Under the pieces are notes generated by a model that saw only the letters and a list, made by a program, of their open reading frames with translations, did not search any database and was not told the DNA's origin. A DNA stretch of 64,000 nt from CAYFLR01 sp964343805 (lineage in GTDB: Bacteria > Bdellovibrionota_B > Oligoflexia > CAYFLR01). Where the stretch lies: the NCBI GenBank assembly GCA_964343805.1, contig CAYFLR010000003.1, positions 124,001 through 188,000 on the forward strand. Direction: 5' to 3'. A program made the position numbers and the translations under genes. Below, in pieces: positions 6,726 to 16,100 of this stretch. The stretch's first letter is position 1. Each line of letters opens with the position of its first letter.

Positions 6726-9700
6726 TTACTTTTTCGAAGTCGGTTTCTTTTTCTTCCAAGCTTGGAAAATTCCATTTTGCTGAAATTCTGTCCAGATTTT
6801 AGGCAGCCATTTGGTTAATGAGTGACTAAACCATAACGCCCACAGCATCATAAGCGATTTAAACCACCAGATGTTTAACCAAAAAATGTTCCCTTGGGGG
6901 AATTGTCCTTGGTTTCGATCCACATACCAGTTAAGTACTCGGGCGCTGGAATTATTTCCTAAAATAGGCATCTTAATGGAACTAAAGAATCCGTCATAGA
7001 TGATTGAGATAAGTATAAGTATTGAACTGGCAAAAGCCCCGATCATTAAGATCTGTCCCAAGTTATAGAGCCAGGGTTTTTCTTTAGGAAGGTAATTTTT
7101 GTAGAGTCCAATGAGTACGAAAAAACCTGTTATCCAGAGAATAAACCAAGGTGAAGAGAGGCTCATTCCCAAATAGAGCAATATCCAACTGGGTGTTTTA
7201 ATCATGGTGTTGAAATATTGCCCCATCACTAATGCAAGGAGGAGCAGTACTATTAACTTACCCCAGTAGAGAAGAGCAGGACCTACTTTTGGTCCACTCA
7301 CCCACAAGATCCATCTGTTTGGAGGCACTTTAACGGTTAAATGGTTATTAGTGGAAGAGGAGAGTAATTTAAAAGTGGGAGAACTAAACCATGAAGTGAT
7401 GGGGGTATTTTGTCGCCAATGAATTTTTATAGTGTTTTCATTGGGGCGCAAAGGGATAGATAGCTTTTGTTTCTTATTGTCTTGAAGTACTTTTTCTCCA
7501 TTGACCCGTAGGGAAATCACTTCTGTTTTGCTTGGAAGTTCCAGGTGGTATTTTCCTCCTAAAGAGGAGTTAATCTTGAGTTCTAGATGTCCATCTGAAG
7601 ATCTGAGTCCAGGTTCTATAATGAGATTACTTTTTTTGACGGTCAGAGTTTCCCCTTTGACCCCCTCCGGCTTTAGAATATTTACTGTTATTTCTTCCCC
7701 GGGAAAGGGATTCCAACGAGAGGTGTAAATACCATTTGATACGTGACTGGTGGCCACAATGCCTGAAAATGTAAGGTTCCAGAAGCTGCTGGGATAAAAC
7801 TGCCAGATCTCTTTGGTTGATTTATCTTTGCTTGCTTCTAGCATGAGTTTGTTGGAGGGCTTCAGTCTCGATTTAATTATCAAAGTGCGATATCTGGAAG
7901 AGGGGATATTAACGGTGGCTATACCTCCACGAACTTTAACCCCCTCGGTTAATACAGCTTCTCCTGGCAGCAGTTTTAGTTTTAACTCCACAGCTTCATC
8001 CGAAGCAGATTGTCTTTCTATGATGGTGTGAATTCGCCAACTCACATCCAGATAAAATTGACGAGTGATTTGAAAATAGGGGGGGATTTGAGTTTGGAGT
8101 GCTTTTCGTTTTTCTTCATTAGCTTGGAGCTCTTTTTCTTTAGAGCTTCTCACCAAAATGAGGTCGCCTTGGGGGTGACCATTTTGATTTAACCCTTTCA
8201 ACTTCCATTCTTTGGTGTCGGCTTCAAATAATTTGGGTGGAACCAGCAACTCAATTTCTACTTTATTTTGTGAAGGGAGTGCTCCTGAAAGAATTACGGT
8301 ATGAACTCCTTTTTCTACCACCAGCAATAAGCTACCTCTCTCATTCTTAGAAAGTGCAATTTGTCCTCTCCCATTTTTGAGTATTTGAGCTGGCATCCAC
8401 TGAAATGGATTACTTGGAATGGGTAAGATGGCATGGGCTTCTGAATGCACTTTTAATATGATTTTGAGGTTGATTCCCGACTGTTTTAGAGTCATTTTTT
8501 CTATAGATACACAGTGTTCTTTGCACAGGTGATTGGCTGTAAATCGTTTTTCAAGGTCATCAAGGAGATATTTAGGTGGGTAATTGGCCTTGAGTTGAGA
8601 AGGATTCCATAAGCTAAATAAGCTGAAGATTAAGATCGCATTAGTGAGTACAGGTTGCTGGTTCCATGGTTTGAAAAAGGGGGTTTTTAAGATGAGAAGA
8701 AAGAATAGGAAAAGGACCAAAGCAATTCTTACAAAGGCCAAGGTGTTGTTTACAGCTGGTGAAAGATAGAAGATGTTGATCTGGTCACCGGTTTTAACCG
8801 GGCCTTGCCATTTGATATTTAAGGTATTCCATTTCCAACTGGGTAAACCTGGACCTGTTTGAATTTTAAGTTGCTGTTGTTTAGGAATGGATGTCTTTCT
8901 ATAGTTTCCACCATAAGAGCTTTGAGCCACTTGATTGGAGAGTAGATTCGCTCCTTTAGATAACTTACGAGGTGAGAATTTTTTCTTTTCGGATCTAACG
9001 GCTTGTTCCATGATTTCCATCTCAGCATCTACTTTTTGGAAATGGTCATTCATGGGAGCGGGAGCAAAAGACTGAAAAGGGTTACTAAATCGAGCTTGAT
9101 TGGCTGTAGGATAAAAAACTCCTGTGATTTGCCAAGATACAAACTCAAAAACACTCACGAATAATAAAATAAGACTGAGAATATGATAAGTTTTTAAAAA
9201 TTTGGTGATCCTACTGGCAGGAAGGATCTTTAGTAAGCTAATCACTACCAGCAAATTTAACCAAAGAAAGGCTGGGGCATGATGCTCAGTCAGGGTTAAA
9301 AGCATGGTTAAACCACCTACGATCCCAAAGAAAATACCAAACAAGCGAACCAATGCAAAGCCAATCAAGAAGGTTAAAAAGAGAAGTCCAAGATTCCATT
9401 TGCCGATTAAATCTCCCTTTACATCATCTGCGCCAGTTATATAGAGAACGCTCCATTGTAAGGGGAGGTGCAATTTGATGAGGGCTTTTTTTAGGTTTTG
9501 GTTCCAACCGGTAACCGGGAGTAAGGTGGTGAATTTATCAATTCTACCATCTGCTGTTAAGTTGATTACTTCTTTTCTTACTTCAATTCCTGCTGGGCTT
9601 TGAGGATAAAGTCTAGTTATAAATTGAGGCTTTTTGTTAATATCCACACGGCCTAATGAGTAAGGAGCTATCATTTCTAAACGCCAATCGCGAGCCATTT

Positions 9701-10811
9701 TCCCTTTGAGTTGATCATGGAAGGTGTAACCATTTCCTGCAAAATCCAACCAGAGTGAGCGGTTTAAGGAGAGATTATTTTTTTCTAAAACCGTCAAACC
9801 TCTTTTATTCTCAGCGAAAATCATAACAGTTCCAGAAGTCATACTGTAGGCGGGGAGCTTTTTCCAACCGCGGGGCATTTGCGTTGTGTGAGGGTCGAGT
9901 GATGGAGGTCCTTTGATAGTTACCGTACGAATTGAATGTTTGGCCTGAAATGACCATATCTCTTCTTTCGCCCAAAATAAACCCACTTCAGGGAGTTTTA
10001 ACTCCGCAAGAGGACCATGAGTTCGCGAGGTAAAATCCACTGTCCAAGTTCCCGGTTTGCCGTGCATAACTAGAAAGCCGTGTTTATTGATGTAGGCCGG
10101 TAGTTTACTGGAAAAGGATAAAATTTCTGTTTGAGGAAGAATAGCTGGTCCAATTTTAATTTCTCTTTCTTGTCCCGAAATATCAAGGATCAGGTGGGTA
10201 TCTATTTCCATGGGAACATGATCTCTTAATCTACGATAAACTCTAAAATCTAGGTGGTTGCTCACCTGTTTATCTGTTTGAACCTGTTCTATTTGTTGAA
10301 ACCATAATTTCCCAGCTCGATCTCTTTGGGGAAATGAGATCCTTTTTTTGTCTATTCGGAGGTCGAGCATGGCTAGCCGAGGAGGTAGTTGGAGGTAGTT
10401 AGGGCGTTTTTTCCATTTAAAAACCCCTGAAATGTTGTGCTGGCCAGCAGGAAGCCAAACGGTAGGGGTATCTTGCCCCACAACTGGTATGGTACGTCCT
10501 TTTTTTATAACTGAGAAAGGCCAGTTGTCTCTGCTTCCTGGAAGTTTAATCTTTCCTGAATTAAAGAGTTTGACTTGATAGGTAAAACGTGCCCCGGTGG
10601 AGGTAATATCCAATTGTAGCTGTGAGGGAAAAGAGCAGAGTCGTTGTTTACTATTTAGATGTTTCGGGCAGGCATGTTCTGGGTACTTATCTTGGACCCA
10701 TCTACTCCACTGCTTTAATGAAGGGTGAATATATTGTTGATCTTGACTTTGTAGAGTTGTTGCTAGGAAAAAGAGAGATAGAAAAGGTCCAAAATAATAT
10801 CCAAATTTCAT
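6726..10811 (-). CDS. Very large multi-pass envelope protein with duplicated periplasmic domain
   Basis: About 1361 residues. Two ATGs exist (10838 and 10811); the downstream one is taken because it places a signal sequence (FGYYFGPFLSLFFLATTL) at the N-terminus. A periplasmic domain of roughly 450 residues is followed by a cluster of membrane helices (LGLLFLTFLIGFALVRLFGI...), a second periplasmic domain, and a C-terminal helix cluster. The two periplasmic parts share a layout: PTVWLPAGQHNISGVF matches LVVEKGVHTVILSGAL, and EEIWSFQAKH matches TKEIWQFYPS. No family recognised. The size suggests a structural or secretion role, which is inference. Confidence 0.7.
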   Translation of the reverse strand: MKFGYYFGPFLSLFFLATTLQSQDQQYIHPSLKQWSRWVQDKYPEHACPKHLNSKQRLCSFPSQLQLDITSTGARFTYQVKLFNSGKIKLPGSRDNWPFSVIKKGRTIPVVGQDTPTVWLPAGQHNISGVFKWKKRPNYLQLPPRLAMLDLRIDKKRISFPQRDRAGKLWFQQIEQVQTDKQVSNHLDFRVYRRLRDHVPMEIDTHLILDISGQEREIKIGPAILPQTEILSFSSKLPAYINKHGFLVMHGKPGTWTVDFTSRTHGPLAELKLPEVGLFWAKEEIWSFQAKHSIRTVTIKGPPSLDPHTTQMPRGWKKLPAYSMTSGTVMIFAENKRGLTVLEKNNLSLNRSLWLDFAGNGYTFHDQLKGKMARDWRLEMIAPYSLGRVDINKKPQFITRLYPQSPAGIEVRKEVINLTADGRIDKFTTLLPVTGWNQNLKKALIKLHLPLQWSVLYITGADDVKGDLIGKWNLGLLFLTFLIGFALVRLFGIFFGIVGGLTMLLTLTEHHAPAFLWLNLLVVISLLKILPASRITKFLKTYHILSLILLFVSVFEFVSWQITGVFYPTANQARFSNPFQSFAPAPMNDHFQKVDAEMEIMEQAVRSEKKKFSPRKLSKGANLLSNQVAQSSYGGNYRKTSIPKQQQLKIQTGPGLPSWKWNTLNIKWQGPVKTGDQINIFYLSPAVNNTLAFVRIALVLFLFFLLILKTPFFKPWNQQPVLTNAILIFSLFSLWNPSQLKANYPPKYLLDDLEKRFTANHLCKEHCVSIEKMTLKQSGINLKIILKVHSEAHAILPIPSNPFQWMPAQILKNGRGQIALSKNERGSLLLVVEKGVHTVILSGALPSQNKVEIELLVPPKLFEADTKEWKLKGLNQNGHPQGDLILVRSSKEKELQANEEKRKALQTQIPPYFQITRQFYLDVSWRIHTIIERQSASDEAVELKLKLLPGEAVLTEGVKVRGGIATVNIPSSRYRTLIIKSRLKPSNKLMLEASKDKSTKEIWQFYPSSFWNLTFSGIVATSHVSNGIYTSRWNPFPGEEITVNILKPEGVKGETLTVKKSNLIIEPGLRSSDGHLELKINSSLGGKYHLELPSKTEVISLRVNGEKVLQDNKKQKLSIPLRPNENTIKIHWRQNTPITSWFSSPTFKLLSSSTNNHLTVKVPPNRWILWVSGPKVGPALLYWGKLIVLLLLALVMGQYFNTMIKTPSWILLYLGMSLSSPWFILWITGFFVLIGLYKNYLPKEKPWLYNLGQILMIGAFASSILILISIIYDGFFSSIKMPILGNNSSARVLNWYVDRNQGQFPQGNIFWLNIWWFKSLMMLWALWFSHSLTKWLPKIWTEFQQNGIFQAWKKKKPTSKK

Positions 10812-10871
10812 ACTATTCGCCCACTTAATGAATTCCATGTAAAGTTTTTAACATGATACAATGAGGAAGAC

Positions 10872-10885
10872 TTATTAGCTAATAA
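10872..10885. promoter_or_regulatory. Perfect 14-bp palindrome between two minus-strand genes
   Basis: TTATTAGCTAATAA is its own reverse complement and lies between the protease gene end (10904) and the start of the large membrane protein gene (10811). On the minus strand a CTTTTTT tract precedes it, so it is not a normal terminator. It could be an operator; AT-rich palindromes also arise by chance. Confidence 0.25.
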
Positions 10886-10903
10886 AAAAGCAAATAGCAG
10901 ATA

Positions 10904-12340
10904 CTAAGGGGTGAGAAGTGTGGCCATATTGAGTTTGCCTGAAGTGGATACCTTTCCATCTAATTCATCTAGATGGATGCTACTTGAATAAATCGCCTGG
11001 ATAGCTTGTTCAAAATTGTGTTTAGGAAAATAGGAGCGATAGAGGGCAACGGCTCCGGCAACATGGGGAGCAGCCATGGAAGTTCCATCCCAAGTTACAA
11101 AAAAATCTTCATCACCAATTTTATCAGTGTAAATATTGAGCGGTACAGTAGAAAATATTTCCACTCCGGGAGCGGCAATATCAACAGTTGCAATTCCCCA
11201 ATTAGAGAAGTCGGCTAATTGATTTTGAGCATTTAAGGCCGCCACACTGATTATGTTGGGATGATCATAAGATGCCGGAAAAGAGGCTTTAGGATGAGTA
11301 TCATTGTCATAAGCGCTGTTGCCAGCTGCAAAGACCATTACAACATCGTTATCGAGAGTGTAATCTAATATCTCTTTCATGGCTAAGTTTTCTTGTTCAT
11401 CCTCCTCTTCACCTTCAGATCCCCATGAATTTGACATGACTTGTACACCCTGTTCTACTGCATAGCGAATAGCTAAAATGGCATCTGCTGTGGTACCCGA
11501 TCCATCATCGCCCAGAAAGCGAAGAGGAAGAATTTTAACATTGGGAGCTATTCCTGAAATGCCTTTAGCATTATCAGCTTGAGCAGCAATTGTCCCTGCA
11601 CAATGAGTTCCATGACCTGGATTACCACCTAGAAATAGAACCACCCAAAGTGGCAGGGTGAGATCAAAAGGTTTATTATCTTTCGAATAAAAATCCCACC
11701 CAATCACATCATCGATATAGCCATTTTTATCATCATCTATTCCGTTAGTCGCTTTATCTTGGTTATTATTGTCGGTGCCAAGTTCTCCTAGATTTCTCCA
11801 AATACTATTATTTAAATCTTCATGTCGATAATCGATGCCGGTATCCAGTACTGCCACAATAACATTTTCGTCTCCTGTACTCTGCGTCCATGGCTTATTC
11901 ACTTGGATATCTTGTAGTCCCCATTGCTTTACTAATTCGGGGTCTTCTCCTGCGGATTGTTGATAAATATCTGGTATTTCTGGGTTATCCTTCATCTTGA
12001 GAGGTTCTTCTCTTCGAATGTTTTGAATTTCATGACTCTTGTTAGAAAGTTCTGGATGCTTGATATAACGGATTGGGTAGTTAGGTTGGATAAAGCTTAT
12101 ATAATGGCTATTTTGTAGAGCGTCTAAAGTATTTTGTAAATTGTCATTTTTATTTAGATCGATCAGTAGCCAGTTGTTAAAATAAAGCTCTTTTGGGACT
12201 AAGCCGAGATCATGGAGCTGGCTTAAAGCCATAGATCTATTTACCTCAGAGTTTAATTTTATCAGATACTCTGATGATGAGTTTTCCGCCCAAAGATTTA
12301 AGCTAATGAAAGCGATAATAACGAGTGTAATTCTTTTCAT
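10904..12340 (-). CDS. Secreted subtilisin-family (S8) serine protease
   Basis: 478 residues: a signal peptide (MKRITLVIIAFISLNLWA), an inhibitor_I9-like propeptide ending near FIQPNYPIRY, and a complete S8 catalytic domain. The triad is visible: Asp in VAVLDTGIDYRHEDL, His in GHGTHCAGTIA, Ser in GTSMAAPHVAGA, with the oxyanion Asn in AAGNSA. It should be exported, self-processed and act outside the cytoplasm. The gene has its own plausible promoter at 12374-12402. Confidence 0.95.
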   Translation of the reverse strand: MKRITLVIIAFISLNLWAENSSSEYLIKLNSEVNRSMALSQLHDLGLVPKELYFNNWLLIDLNKNDNLQNTLDALQNSHYISFIQPNYPIRYIKHPELSNKSHEIQNIRREEPLKMKDNPEIPDIYQQSAGEDPELVKQWGLQDIQVNKPWTQSTGDENVIVAVLDTGIDYRHEDLNNSIWRNLGELGTDNNNQDKATNGIDDDKNGYIDDVIGWDFYSKDNKPFDLTLPLWVVLFLGGNPGHGTHCAGTIAAQADNAKGISGIAPNVKILPLRFLGDDGSGTTADAILAIRYAVEQGVQVMSNSWGSEGEEEDEQENLAMKEILDYTLDNDVVMVFAAGNSAYDNDTHPKASFPASYDHPNIISVAALNAQNQLADFSNWGIATVDIAAPGVEIFSTVPLNIYTDKIGDEDFFVTWDGTSMAAPHVAGAVALYRSYFPKHNFEQAIQAIYSSSIHLDELDGKVSTSGKLNMATLLTP

Positions 12341-12373
12341 GATAAACCACCTTTCTTGTTTGGAGATTTATCT

Positions 12374-12402
12374 ATTCTATCGCTGTTTTCGAGGATTTCC
12401 AA
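12374..12402 (-). promoter_or_regulatory. Sigma-70-like promoter for the subtilisin gene
   Basis: On the minus strand TTGGAA (12402-12397), a 17-bp spacer and TAGAAT (12379-12374) lie about 35 bp before the protease ATG at 12340. Confidence 0.5.
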
Positions 12403-12445
12403 TCATTACTTCAATAATTAGACGGAAATAGTTCAAAATCCGTCC

Positions 12446-12898
12446 CTATTGGTTGTAGGTATTTTCCCAATAGACGGAACAATTTATTCTGGCTCTAGGA
12501 ACAAATCCAAGAGGAAACTTGAATCCTGGTGAAAAGCGAGGAGGCCAAGTAGCAAGTGTTCCAATTACACCATATAAATTAACCTTTTCTCCGGCAGGAG
12601 CGTTACCCATAAGGAATATTTGCTGACCATCGGCCACTACTCCACCCAGTCGGTCATCAGTAATAGAGATCCAGGTGGTGTTAAAAAAGCCTGGATTGAG
12701 CATGAATGAATATTTACGCTCTTTCCAAAAACTTCTTTTAGTTAGTTTTTGAGGGGTGTCGGTTTGGCTGCGTTCTATAGTGTATGTGGAACCCCAGGCA
12801 TCCCTACAGTTTAACTCCACATTGCCTACTTGAAAGACATCTGTGGCATTTAAGTGGGGGACAATGACCATAAATATTAAGATCGTGATAAGTTTCAT
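12446..12898 (-). CDS. Small secreted protein of unknown function
   Basis: 150 residues from the ATG at 12898, which has GGAG 6 nt upstream and gives a signal peptide (KLITILIFMVIVPHLNA). The mature protein has two cysteines (VELNCRDAW and ARINCSVYW), probably one disulfide, and is mostly beta strand. No family recognised. It lies upstream of the protease gene in the same direction but about 100 bp away with its own promoter region. Confidence 0.65.
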   Translation of the reverse strand: MKLITILIFMVIVPHLNATDVFQVGNVELNCRDAWGSTYTIERSQTDTPQKLTKRSFWKERKYSFMLNPGFFNTTWISITDDRLGGVVADGQQIFLMGNAPAGEKVNLYGVIGTLATWPPRFSPGFKFPLGFVPRARINCSVYWENTYNQ

Positions 12899-13025
12899 AG
12901 TAACTCCCATTTGTAAATTCAACATTCTGATGGAGCTTTATTAGCACGTTGAGACTGTCTATGTCTATACTAAAATAGATAAATTGAACGAAAATTGTAT
13001 AATATTAAAGATTTTATGTGATTAA

Positions 13026-13037
13026 TGATAATTATCA
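13026..13037. promoter_or_regulatory. Perfect 12-bp palindrome, weakly Fur-box-like
   Basis: TGATAATTATCA is palindromic and resembles half-sites of the classical Fur box (GATAAT/ATTATC), but it lacks the central base. It lies 90 bp upstream of the LamG lipoprotein gene. Chance occurrence in AT-rich DNA is possible. Confidence 0.25.
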
Positions 13038-13127
13038 AGGTGAACGAATATTTAATAAAATAGGCAAATAGACCGATAAGAAAGGTAAGCAGTTTTCCAT
13101 AAATTTATTGCATGTAGTTGGTGGGTT

Positions 13128-16100
13128 ATGATTCGTCTGAACTTATTAGGGTTCATTTTAATAGGAAGTCTCCTTGGCTTCTCTTGTCAAAAAGATGAAA
13201 GTGAGGAAGATACTGAGCTGGTGGAAGCTCCTCCAATTTGTAGAGATAACCAGGAGGACCGATTATCTACACCCGTTAAACTTGAAGTGGGGGTTTTGAA
13301 GGCAAATAAGCTGAGCCCTAAGGCTCTATCACCCAAATCTTCTCCTAAGAACTCACCAAAATCATCTCCTAAGTCTTCACCCAAATCTTCACCGAAGCTG
13401 CTTTCTCTGATCCCAGGGGATGAGGGTGAGGCTGATAAGTATTATGTTAAAGTTTTGCAAATGCCTGAAAATAGTACGGAATTGATTGATGTAGATCAGA
13501 AGAGATTGCCCGCTCTTCCCATCAAAAATTTACAGACCGATCCGGACAAGTGTCCCGAACAGTTTTTACCGATCACTTTAAACCAGCTCAACTCAGGTGA
13601 TTATAACATTCATGTAAACTTTGATGGGGTCGAACAGGAACCTCTGGCAGTGTTTGTTCTTTTTAAGAGAGTGAACGGGGTTGAGTCCACTGTCTTTTCA
13701 AAAATTGCTCAGATAAAAAGTTCGGGACAATTAGTGGTTCTAGATAATAGCGGAACTGTGGTAGCGAATTTAGTTTCAGTAGACGGTGTTCCTCGTGTGA
13801 CCAAAGCCACCATGCTCAATTTAAAAAAGGTGGAGGAGATTGTAGCGGCAAATGAAGAAGGTGTTTTAAATCTGATTAAAGAGGGATTGGAAATTGAATT
13901 GAGTCAGTTGGTTTCTTTTGTGACAGGCTATATAGAATCTCAAATCACCACCAACCCTCAATTTCAAAACAGCACCATGATTGAACTGGGTTTACTGGAA
14001 AAGAACTTAAAAATTGAGGCGGCCAAGGAGTTGCAAGAGCTAAGTGAAATGGATAAGGAGGCTTTAGTCTCGCTGATCAATGAGAAAATGGGACTTAAAC
14101 TCCAAGCAAAAACCACTCAGCTTATTGAAAAACAACAATCAGCCACAGATTCGAACAGAGATGAATTGATTTTAGAAATTGTTGTGGCCGATGAACTTGA
14201 GAAAATACAGGAGGAATTAAATAAGGATCCCGTTCAAACAGAGCAAACCAAATCCTTATTTGCTGAACTGGAAAAGGTTGTGACGGTGGATAATATCGAA
14301 GACTTGAAACAGGAATGCGGTGATAAGAAAGTGTTAGTAGAAGGAGAGTGTGTAGAGAAATCGGAATGTGCTCGGGATGAGACTTGGTCCCCTCTTGACA
14401 ATAAGTGCTATCCTAAAATTGAGATCGAAATTGATTCTCCGGAACCTTTGTCAACGGGAACAGGTCCTGTCACTTTTGTTATTCATTTTTTAGGAGCCTA
14501 TGAGGTTCTTTTAGATCAAAGCAAGATTGAGCTAGTTAAACAAGGTGATGTAAAGGCTACTGTTAACATCACTGGGGATGACCACCTCACTCGTGTTGTG
14601 ACTTTATCCCAAATTTCAGGAAATGGTTCTCTTGGGATCAAAGTATTAGCCGGAAGTGCTATTGATAAAGATGACATTGTATCCACTCAAATCATTACCA
14701 GCGAGATGGTCACTATTACTAATGTTCCAGTTTGTGCCCCGATGGGCATAGAGCTAGGTTCCCCTTCTGCTTCTACTACTTCCGGAGGACCGGTCAGTTA
14801 TCAAGTGAGCTATACTAATGCAGATGAGATTTTAATCACTAAAGACTCAGTTCAAGTGATAAGTACCGGGAATGCTGAGGCAGATATTGAAGTCTCTGGT
14901 CAAGATGCTGGAACTCGGGTAGTTTCTCTTGCAAATGTGCTAGGTAACGGTACTTTGGCCATTAAAGTTTTAGCTGGGAGTGCGAAGGATCTATGTGGGA
15001 ATTTGACAGTTTCTTCCTCGGTGAGTGAGAGTTTTGCAGTAAGTAATGAAATTCCAGAAAATCTCAGTCTGAGTACTCCCTCCACCTACCTCATTAATAC
15101 CAATTTACCATTGGATGTTTCCTATGACTATAGCGGTTCTACCAATGTCAGTTATAAATGGGAAGTGAGTTATGATGACGGAGTGAGCTGGGAATCAACC
15201 GGTTTATCTGATGCTGAAATCAAGTCTCCAACCTTCACCACAGGAACAGCTGGATTATCAATAAAATTCAGAGTCAAAGTTTCAAATGCTTCTGGGGGTG
15301 ATACCGTCACCAGCTCTCCTCTTTTGAGTATTCAGACGGATGGAGATTCTAGTTTTAGTGATGGAACCAATCGGACCTTGAGTATTACTGACTATGTCTG
15401 TCGAAAATATACTAGTACGGAACTGAACTGTCCCAACTCAAGTTTTATTGTGTTTCAACCAGTTTTCTTAGGAACTCAATTAGGTACAATTGGCAGCATA
15501 AGTGAGCAAACTGGGAATGTTCAGCGCGCCACTTTAAGTGGGATAGATTTTAGCTCTCTTCCAGGCGAGTCGGGGGTGTTTGTGGATTCAGTGGTATCTG
15601 ATTGGTCCTCCCATTCCAATGTGACACATAGTGGGAACAACATAAATCAAACCACTGGAACCACTCCAGCTGCTCTAAGATCCAATGAAATAAGCGGGGA
15701 CTTCTCTATTAGTTATGAGAGTAATTTCACTTACACCGACAATACAGATTATGTAACGATTGGTTTTTTTGCGGTGGGAGAACTGGGTAACTTTGATGTT
15801 GATACAGCTCGTCAATCCTCTATGACTCAGGTTTGGGAGCATCGTTATTATGGAAACGGATCGGTCTCTCATTACTGGTATAATGGGGCTTTAGATACAG
15901 AAGGTGCGGGTGCTACTACCGGTAGTATTTCAGGGGGGCTGTCGGGTACCCTTTCAAGATCTGGAGGAACCTTATCCTTTGGCGGTTACGCTATGGAGGA
16001 TGCTAACAACTATAGTGGCAATGGTTATCTGATGGTGGCATTTTCTGGCCCGGGGGGAGGGACCGCTAAGAGCTATAGCAATATTAAACTCAATTTTAAC

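Noticed and set aside
13314..13397. Short tandem DNA repeat as a CRISPR array
   Set aside because: The units are 9-12 bp, in frame, without spacers, and lie within a long coding region encoding SPK repeats.
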